Source: Termitomyces sp. T153
Taxonomy: Eukaryota; Basidiomycota; Agaricomycetes; Agaricales; Lyophyllaceae
Assembly (NCBI GenBank): GCA_018296165.2
Contig: JACKQL020000042.1
Span: forward strand, 412,451-476,450
Direction of reading: 5' to 3'
Length of the DNA: 64,000 bases
Under the pieces are notes generated by a model that did not search any database, was not told where the DNA came from, and saw only the letters and a list, made by a program, of their open reading frames with translations. Of the stretch, positions 57,399 to 64,000 are shown in pieces. Within the stretch, counting starts at the first letter, position 1, and the number at the start of each line of letters is the position of its first letter. The position numbers were made by a program, and so were the translations under genes.

Positions 57399-59480
57399 TC
57401 TTTTACGTTTTGTTTCGTAAAACGCACAGCCACTACAGAGTCATAAGTTCCTCTTTATTGAAGACATCAATCCTTCCAGTTGGATTTGCTGTGCTCACAA
57501 CGACTATATTTTATTCAAGTCACAGATGCTTATTTCGCAACCCTCACGTAAACTGACCTAGTGCGCTTTCCAGATTGTAGCTTTCATACATCACTTGGTA
57601 TTTAAGAACCCGTTAGCCTATGCCATTAGCTGCAACTGAACGTTTTCCCTCGCTGCTGCTGTTACCAAGAGGGCAATGATGAGCGCGCCCAAAATCTAGG
57701 TGTGTTCAAAGAGGTAATAAATGCTAGGCTTAAATACAGTTTCTACTGTCTCACAAATGAAAGATCTTCCGAGTCTTGAGCTCAAAGACTTGGGATGATC
57801 ATCGATAAGTACTATCCAGATTGATGCCAAATACATCGGTCTATGACTCGATGCTACACCAGTAGCATGGCCTTGCAATATTACTGGATTGTGCAGATGG
57901 CAAGGAAAGAGTAACATGTTTTCTCGCTAAAACTGGCCTCGCGTTGAGTGTTGAGTCGAAGTAATGAAAAGATTGGCCGTGAGTCCTGTGTCAAAGGCGG
58001 TGTACATGAGGTACTACAGGGAGTGTATCGTTTGGACCAAGTTAGTCGGATTCAGAAGATATCCTGACTGACGTAGAATCGTAACGTGTCACTGTAAGTC
58101 TTCATAGTGAAAGTGGTAACAGTGAAACTAAGGCATTGTTAGCCGTGCATTAACAATGACTGTAAACACTACGAACGCTTTGATCACCGAGACTAGACCT
58201 TGGAATCAATTCGTGCATTCCAACGAGATATCAATAATGCTTATCGAAGGCTCTGAAAGAATTGTGAACACTACGTCATGAAATGGGCTCCTTGACATGC
58301 CCAATGCCGTCAAAGAGCACACCATCTATGAGATGTATTTCCATTTGAGTGGCGCAATTGACGCTTTCTCAACACAACTCAGAGTGAGGAGCCTTCAATA
58401 AGAAAGTGCCCTTGTATGAACTCCCTACTGACGGAGCCACGGGCGTCTGCCAAGAATACTAAGTGGAAATGTAAGGACCGTTAGAGACTAGTGGAGATAG
58501 GAGATGGGAGAGCACTACAGTCTAATGATATTATTGCTCGATTTTGATGGTAAGTGAAAATTCCCGACATTCAACGAGTACATATGAGTATGGTCCTTCG
58601 CGCACTGTGAGCCATGTCGGTGAGAATATGTAATCAGCTAACTACCATACAACCGTCGATGCAAATAAGGTGTCCCCAAATGTGCAATGAGGTACCAAAA
58701 TACTGAATGTATGACAAAAGGTGTTTGCACTGTATTAAGAAGTCTTGATGTGCATATCAGTCAGATGTAAGACTCATATGAGCAATTGTACCAGAGGGAG
58801 AACACCTATTGTTGTAGAGATAAACCATCAGTTATATTGAGAAAATATAGTAGTTCACGAGCGTTCTAAACCATCGTTCACGGATCGCTTGTAATATACA
58901 AAAGTTTGTATGCAGGAGACGCCAGATCATGTGGGAAGTAAGCATTCAGCCAGGAGACGCCAGATTATGCGGGAAGTAAGCATTCCGCACTTGGCGTGTC
59001 GATGGATCTCAGTTTATGAACACACATGTTGTTCCACATATTGCCTGAGAAGATGGCACCTCAAGTGAAGCCAAGAGACATGATGATCGGAACGTGATAT
59101 CTCGGCAGCGGAATGAAAACTAGAGCTTTATGTAGGACAATGTTTGCATCAGAGATGAGATTACGAGCACAAGCCTGAGTAATCTCGTCAGTACTACATA
59201 TGGCTGTGGAGTGTAGACGTCTGATACCGCTAATCTGTTGCGACTGCCGGCTCGGAACAGAGCCTTATGGGTTCCCCAAGGTATTCATATACGCGGAGCG
59301 GTTGCTGCCGGATTTCCTGAAGGAAGACACCGAATAGCTGGGGTTTAAATATAATGCCTTACACTTAAGAGGTTGAAAGCGTCAGGTGTTTGCTTTGTTC
59401 CCCTCACGTTCTTTGGAAGCATATATACCGCAACTCCCGCGATCAGCAAGAAAGAAGGATCAATAGTGTCTAATATAACA
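57399..59480. other. Intergenic, tRNA to ABC1-like gene
   Basis: About 2 kb of normal composition with no supportable gene on either strand. It contains the 38 bp tandem repeat at 58913-58987. Confidence 0.55.
58913..58987. repeat. 38 bp tandem repeat, two units
   Basis: CAGGAGACGCCAGAT(C/T)ATG(T/C) then GGGAAGTAAGCATTC(A/C)GC occurs at 58913-58950 and 58951-58987. Confidence 0.85.
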
Positions 59481-61603
59481 TCAGCCCTCAAAGGCTGACG
59501 GTGAGACATCAACACCCAAATTCGACTTAGCTAAACCCCGCATCGTCCGTTCCATCTCGTCTTCAAAACCCTCACCAGGACGCAGGCCTAGATGCCGCCG
59601 TATCCAGATAGAAATCTTGTTCTTCCAAAAAGCCAGGTCAAGGGAGAACATGACGCTCCGGAAAACCAAGTAGTGCCACCACTCCCGCAATCGTTGAGTG
59701 AAAGAGAGGTGAGGGGCTTGAGTGAGGGACCTTGAAGCCCAGAAACCGGTGATTTTGATGCGGTTGACTGGAGAGCCGAGAGATTGGTTGTTCCCTGTGT
59801 AGAAAATATTAGCAAGCTCTATGTTCAGCCTTTTCGGGAACAAACCTTGAACCATCCTTCGAGAGTGAAAGTCAGTACAAGGGTCTATCTTGCATAACCA
59901 GCGATTTCAACGCACCGCATGTTTCGTGACAAGAAAATGAGTGCCTTCGGCATCCTATCAGTGTCAGTCAAGAATTCCTTCAATCTCTTTTTCATAAGCA
60001 CGCTCAGCTCATACTGAGACATGTTTTTCATCTTCTCCTGAAACGCAGCCTCTCTTTCCCGTCGCTTTGTACTCGCCTCCTTGGTCTCCCCCTTCCTCAT
60101 TTCTGGTCTTCTCAGCCTTGTCGGTTTCATCAACGTGGCGCTAGCGACCAAATCCGGTAAGCCCATACCCCACTGCTTCGTCACATGCTCAACAGAGTCG
60201 AAATCCCCAGCAAGCATGCCTTTCCATAGCTCCACCCATTGTCTTTTGAAATTCTCTTCAACAGAAACATATAGGCCATGGTCAATCAAAACGAGTTGAG
60301 GCCGGGTCGGCTTTGATGGGTGAGGACGGATGATTACGTTTCCTGGATGGGGATCACAGTGCACCCAGCCCCAATTGAACATCTGTGCACTGAATAGTTC
60401 TACCATCACCTGCATGATCGCTTTGACTCCGCCTCTCAATGGTTTGGTTGGCATGGAGGCAGGAAGGGAAGACGGTGAATCAAGTGGATTGGACTCGCCC
60501 ATGAGAGCGCAAATTGCAGGGCGGTCGCTGAGTCGTACGCCTTCGATCCATTCGGCAGTCATCACCTTCTTCGTCGAGTATTCAGGGTAGACTGTTGGAA
60601 TGTACACGCTATCGGCGAGTCGCGGCTCGTTTGCGACGAACTCGGCCGTCTTGCGAGCGTTATTGGCCTCGTTAACAAAATCAAGCTCCTGCCGCAGGTG
60701 ATCGGATATAAAGTCTGATCTCGCATGAGCCCAGATCCCACTTACATACGATAAAGGCTAATACTCGCCAACAATAAAGTACACCGGCAGATCAAATGCC
60801 CAATTTTCGAACATCCACATCACAGCACGGTAAGCGCCTAGGTCCCATTCCATCTGCTTTGCTACGTCAGGCTTTTGCACCTTGACGGCAACCCACTTCT
60901 CTTCCGTGTCACCGGGCTGGGGCCACAACTTCGCCCTGTGTACCTGTGCTATGCTCGCGCTGGCCACGGCTTGCTCTTCAAATATCTCAAATACTCCTCC
61001 AGGACCACAGGGAGGGCGACCAAGTTCCGACCGGAAGACTTGGTCGACAGTTGAGAAGGGAATCTGAGGTGCGTCATCAAATAATCTAGCGAACTTCACT
61101 TGCATAGGTTTTGGAAGGAACGCTGCATTGGCACCAATTGCTTGTCTAATCTATGCTTGAGTTGACAGTCGAGATATCAATCGAGGAGTATACGCACCCA
61201 ATTTTGATATAAAGCCCTCCATTAGACGTGAATAGATTATACATCCTGTTTGCAACACGCTCGTGTAGCTCTGGTATGAGGTCACTTTTTTCGGGAGTAA
61301 AGTTAAGTTTATAATCTAAGGTGATAGCAACACACTTGAAGTATGTCAGCTGTGATGAGTGGAACAACTAGGACGACTTACAGTCCATAATGTTCTGATA
61401 TTGCGGAAGCCAGCGGAGGCATTGTATGTTTTATCAACCGCCCACAGGGCGCCAAAACAGGCTACAGTGTATGCCGTCCGTTTGATATACCTTCTCAGTC
61501 GCGTTGAAGGTGTTTTCTTCACCGCTGGGCTCAAGAGAGTACGCTGCTGAAGAGGTCCGAGTCTATGCAGTCCATGGAGGGTTGACCGTTGTAGCGCGAA
61601 CAT
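59481..61603 (-). CDS. ABC1/ADCK (UbiB) family protein, Mcp2/Cqd2-like, 619 aa
   Basis: Exons on the minus strand: 61603-61382, 61334-61198, 61145-60769, 60714-59916, 59856-59846 and 59794-59481; they join to 619 residues. The basic N-terminus with a membrane segment (YTVACFGALWAV) fits mitochondrial import. ABC1 signatures: YIKIGQ (residues 116-121), the Ala-rich loop AVASASIAQVHRA (179-191), VAVK (Lys208), the ELDFVNEANNA segment (255-265), GWVHCDPHPGN (361-371) and LIDHG (388-392). The C-terminal region has LGSPVNRIKI. Yeast Mcp2 and relatives act at the inner mitochondrial membrane in coenzyme Q and lipid handling; the role here is inferred by family. Odd points: an 11-nt microexon and a GC donor at 60768. 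Confidence 0.88.
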
Positions 61604-61695
61604 GAAGTGAGCTTTGGCAGTAGTTTAAGGCAGATGACTGCTACTCGATGGATGGAGCGAGAGAGCCAACCAAGTGCATCGAGCTTCGATGGTCG

Positions 61696-62242
61696 TCACT
61701 TGTTGAAAGGCTGAGCAAATTTCGGCGCAGCATGACGTATGTTCGGCAGATCAGCAGCATCGCATCCTAACATGACCAAGCATCGGTGTTTTATTTCCCA
61801 CACTGGCAAAAAGGTCGCGACGGGCATACAAATGACGTGATTGCAGCTTGCCAGGTTGTCAAACCTCGTCAGCGCCTGCAGTACGCGTCTGGCATCCTCA
61901 CTGACTTTTTCTGAGCAATCGCAACGTGGTGGCTCGGGGGCTCGTTCCGTCAATTTGCTTCCGCAGCTGAACAAAGCAACGTCTTGATCGAGAAGAAGGG
62001 TCGAGTTTCCATCACTACCCTCAATTAGGCAATCTTGTTCTGGAAAAGGCGACCTACCGCCCGCCGCCTGAATACAAAGAACATTGTCAGGCAAGAACAC
62101 TTACCCACGTTGATGAGACTAGAGCTCGGTCTTCGTAGCTGATGCAGTCGTTGTACCTGGACAAGGTTACGGTAACTTCGCAAACTTCTTTTGGCTCTGC
62201 CTTGTACCTTTGTTCCTCATGGACGTGGAGTAGTAGAGTACT
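61696..62242 (-). CDS. Hypothetical protein, start unresolved
   Basis: A minus-strand frame ends at 61696, only 92 bases upstream of the ABC1-like ATG. It is open from 62067 with AAGGRSPFPEQDC. A GTAAGT donor (62104) and TTCAG acceptor (62068) would remove 37 nt and join it, in phase, to RYNDCISYEDRALVSSTW upstream, open up to 62242. No ATG is visible in that upstream frame, so a further intron or a start at 62100 would be needed. No known domain; several cysteines. It overlaps the likely ABC1 promoter, which lowers my confidence. Confidence 0.35.
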
Positions 62243-62356
62243 TTAAGCAGTCAGTGTGCTACTCTCTTTACAAAGAACCTTTCCCTCACATCTTCCGTTC
62301 TCTCTCCCAGAGACTTTTGTAAATCAAACTTCACCCTCCCACAGGGGTACACGCAA

Positions 62357-62642
62357 ATGCGCATCAGACTACTGCTTTGTTCGTCGTTCGTCTTGGTCTG
62401 CAGTAAGTGAATGATCGAAGGACCTTGCATCGGGTGATCATCTAATCAGCACTTCAGTGTCCTCTTCTGCTTTGGCGTCACCTATACCTATATCCCCGCC
62501 CCTTGACGTCGAGGCAAGGACAGAGGTGTGTCAAGTCGGACGTCATATCCATCTATCGTCTAATCATCCCTTTCGACAGCCTGAATCGGTTCCCGTGGTA
62601 CCTCCTCCGGGCAAACGTATCTGCCGTTTCAATTGCTTATAG
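62357..62642 (+). CDS. Small secreted protein candidate, 76 aa
   Basis: Exons 62357-62402 and 62458-62642 with a GTAAGT...CTTCAG intron of 55 nt, joined in phase. The N-terminus MRIRLLLCSSFVLVCMSSSA ends in a likely cleavage site ALA-SP (after residue 22). The mature part of about 54 residues is Pro- and His-containing, with a PVVPPPGK segment and three cysteines, two of them in the terminal CRFNCL. No family recognised. Small secreted proteins are frequent in basidiomycetes; no function is claimed. The gene diverges from the ABC1-like gene. An alternative acceptor at 62449 would give a different, less protein-like frame. Confidence 0.55.
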
Positions 62643-63789
62643 ACGGTCCATCAGCTCCAACCTTGAGTATTGGTAGACTCCTCTTAAAAATCAGGCCGCA
62701 TACCACCGCCTCAGCTTGATGCATGAGCTGTTCTATGCTTTTCGCTCGACCAACCTCATCTCCTCTATCTGCACACTCACCATCCTCACCATCTTCGCAC
62801 TCATCCGCCCGATTCCCGGAAGGCATCCCCTTGCCTTTAACTTAAAATCATTCACATCCTGTCTCTACTCTGCGAACATTACCCTTGTACTATCACAACG
62901 CTCTTTTGTCGATCCACCAGTCACTCGTTACTCATCTCGTTTCTCCCCTCTCTTCAACTCACGTTTGTAGTATCTAGTGTTTTCTCATTGCTTTACGATA
63001 CCTCTGATCTGTATTATAAATACCCTCTCAAGTCTGTAACATTAGTCGCTCAAATGTATACTCTGCTTGATGCTGTTACCTTAGTCACCGATGTAGTGTA
63101 TCTTTCATCGATAACTTCTATATTTAGTGAGGTAGACATAGTATGTACTTCAAGCCAACTTTAAGATCAAGTTTTCCCAAATCCTTTGTAAAGAGCCGCA
63201 GAACAGGGCTGGCAACTACGAAACCACCGCTCTTACCTGTTGAGGGCACCATACCGTGCGTTCAACCAATCTATATAGACCACAACATAATTAGTATATA
63301 ACAAACAACTCTGGATACGATAGAGTGAGATTGATTCGTTAAGAAACAACTTCCGCGCTACATGATGCCATCGGCCGGAGAGGGAAAGCCGGTGTATGTT
63401 GACATGTGTTGATACATCGATTTACAAATTCCAACTTGGTGACGGCTTTGACACGCTTTGACAATGGTGGAAGCCAAAGCTGGCGGCTCAGGCCGCGGCT
63501 TTCATGGCCGATATATGCGAGTAGATGACTGATCGTGTATGACAGGTCAGCATCTCTGGTCAATAAATAATGTTGAGAAACTTGAAAATATGTCAGGACA
63601 GAAGTTAGCTTAATCCCAGATTTTCTCAGTGAATTCTCATGGTATGTACTCATCTGTAGTCATATTGCACAGACTATTACAAACTAATACCCCAAGTGCT
63701 GTGTCCAATGAGTCTCAGAGCTTCATGTCTATCTCTGTAGCTCTAACTATCTCCACCAATAAAAACTATTCACCAAAATCTGTTTCTGC
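62643..63789. other. 3' flank of the small secreted protein gene
   Basis: No gene accepted. A + frame at 62716-62970 is hydrophobic but starts inside a likely 3' UTR. A frame at 63339-63653 (-) has no recognisable motif. Confidence 0.45.
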
Positions 63790-64000
63790 TGGAAAAATGA
63801 AAAAAAAGACCTATCATACCATTCCTTTGAAAGGTTTTTCCACTGGAAACATATTATTTAGACATGTTAACAGGTTTCCTTTTCAGTATTTCCTTAGGAA
63901 ACTTTATTGGCTGCCAGCACAGGCTCTAAACAATGGAAAAGCCTTGTTCTACAGCCAAAAAAAACCTTTTTTTAATTTTCCAATGGAATTAGGTTTCAGC
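63790..64000. repeat. Foldback (MITE-like) repeat, copy 2, cut by the window end
   Basis: GGAAAAATGAAAAAAAAGAC at about 63791 and GTTAACAGGTTTCCTTTTC near 63865 are the diverged arms. Then CAGTATTTCCTTAGGAAA and TATTGGCTGCCAGCA follow, as in copy 1. A+T-rich sequence continues to the window edge. Confidence 0.6.

Noticed and set aside
62716..62970. 84-codon hydrophobic + frame
   Set aside because: No upstream promoter, no homologue known to me, and it begins in the likely 3' UTR of the small secreted protein gene.
1..64000. CRISPR arrays, bacterial operons or phage modules
   Set aside because: No regularly spaced short repeats with unique spacers; genes have introns and the tandem repeats seen are two or three adjacent units only.

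Overview
The window looks like a chromosome segment of a filamentous basidiomycete, most likely an Agaricomycete. I infer this from the many short introns (47-91 nt), the gene families present (CNNM/MAM3-like, SRPK-like kinase, mitochondrial ABC1 kinase, Agaricomycete-type degenerate kinase, single-pass glycan-binding-like membrane proteins) and the dense, decayed retrotransposon content. Nothing suggests a bacterial or viral origin. All calls come from reading the sequence; no database search was run.

Layout. 1-463: short A+T-rich flank. 464-7951: a LINE-type non-LTR retrotransposon on the + strand, with ORF1 split by a foreign insertion and ORF2 carrying endonuclease, reverse transcriptase and RNase H, broken by stops and two poly-C frameshifts. 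8150-9391: kinase pseudogene (-). 9360-18667: a tandem family of four related membrane-protein genes (+). Copies A, B and D are dead; copy C (11319-13203, five exons, 542 aa) looks intact. Copy D is split by a solo LTR. 20373-23599: intact MAM3/CNNM-type transporter gene, nine exons, 796 aa.

24199-40482: a strongly CpG-poor block. It holds a phosphotransferase relic, an unidentified membrane-protein relic, a truncated Ty1/copia element, and a composite minus-strand Ty3/gypsy element bounded by two ~0.88 kb LTRs. The gypsy pol lacks reverse transcriptase and RNase H, and its gag is split by a solo LTR with a 4 bp target duplication. 41397-46962: a second copia element with both LTRs and a TACGT target duplication; its polyprotein is broken mainly by TGA codons that look like former CGA codons. 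47141-48664: intact SRPK-like kinase gene (-), six exons, 411 aa. 49346-56370: a second CpG-poor block with a decayed gypsy element, a foldback repeat and a tyrosine-recombinase relic. 57318-57398: a tRNA-Gly(TCC) with a short intron. 59481-61603: an intact ABC1/ADCK-family gene (-), six exons including an 11-nt microexon. 61696-62242: a possible hypothetical gene (-). 62357-62642: a small secreted protein gene (+).

The working host genes appear to be the membrane protein (copy C), the MAM3-like transporter, the SRPK-like kinase, the tRNA, the ABC1 kinase and the small secreted protein. They are unrelated in function and do not form a pathway. The unifying theme is genome defence and decay: C-to-T change at CpG explains most stops and several lost catalytic residues in the mobile elements, while the gypsy gag in the 30-40 kb element keeps a long open frame with no CpG that I could find. 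I found no CRISPR array and no clear new multi-gene system.
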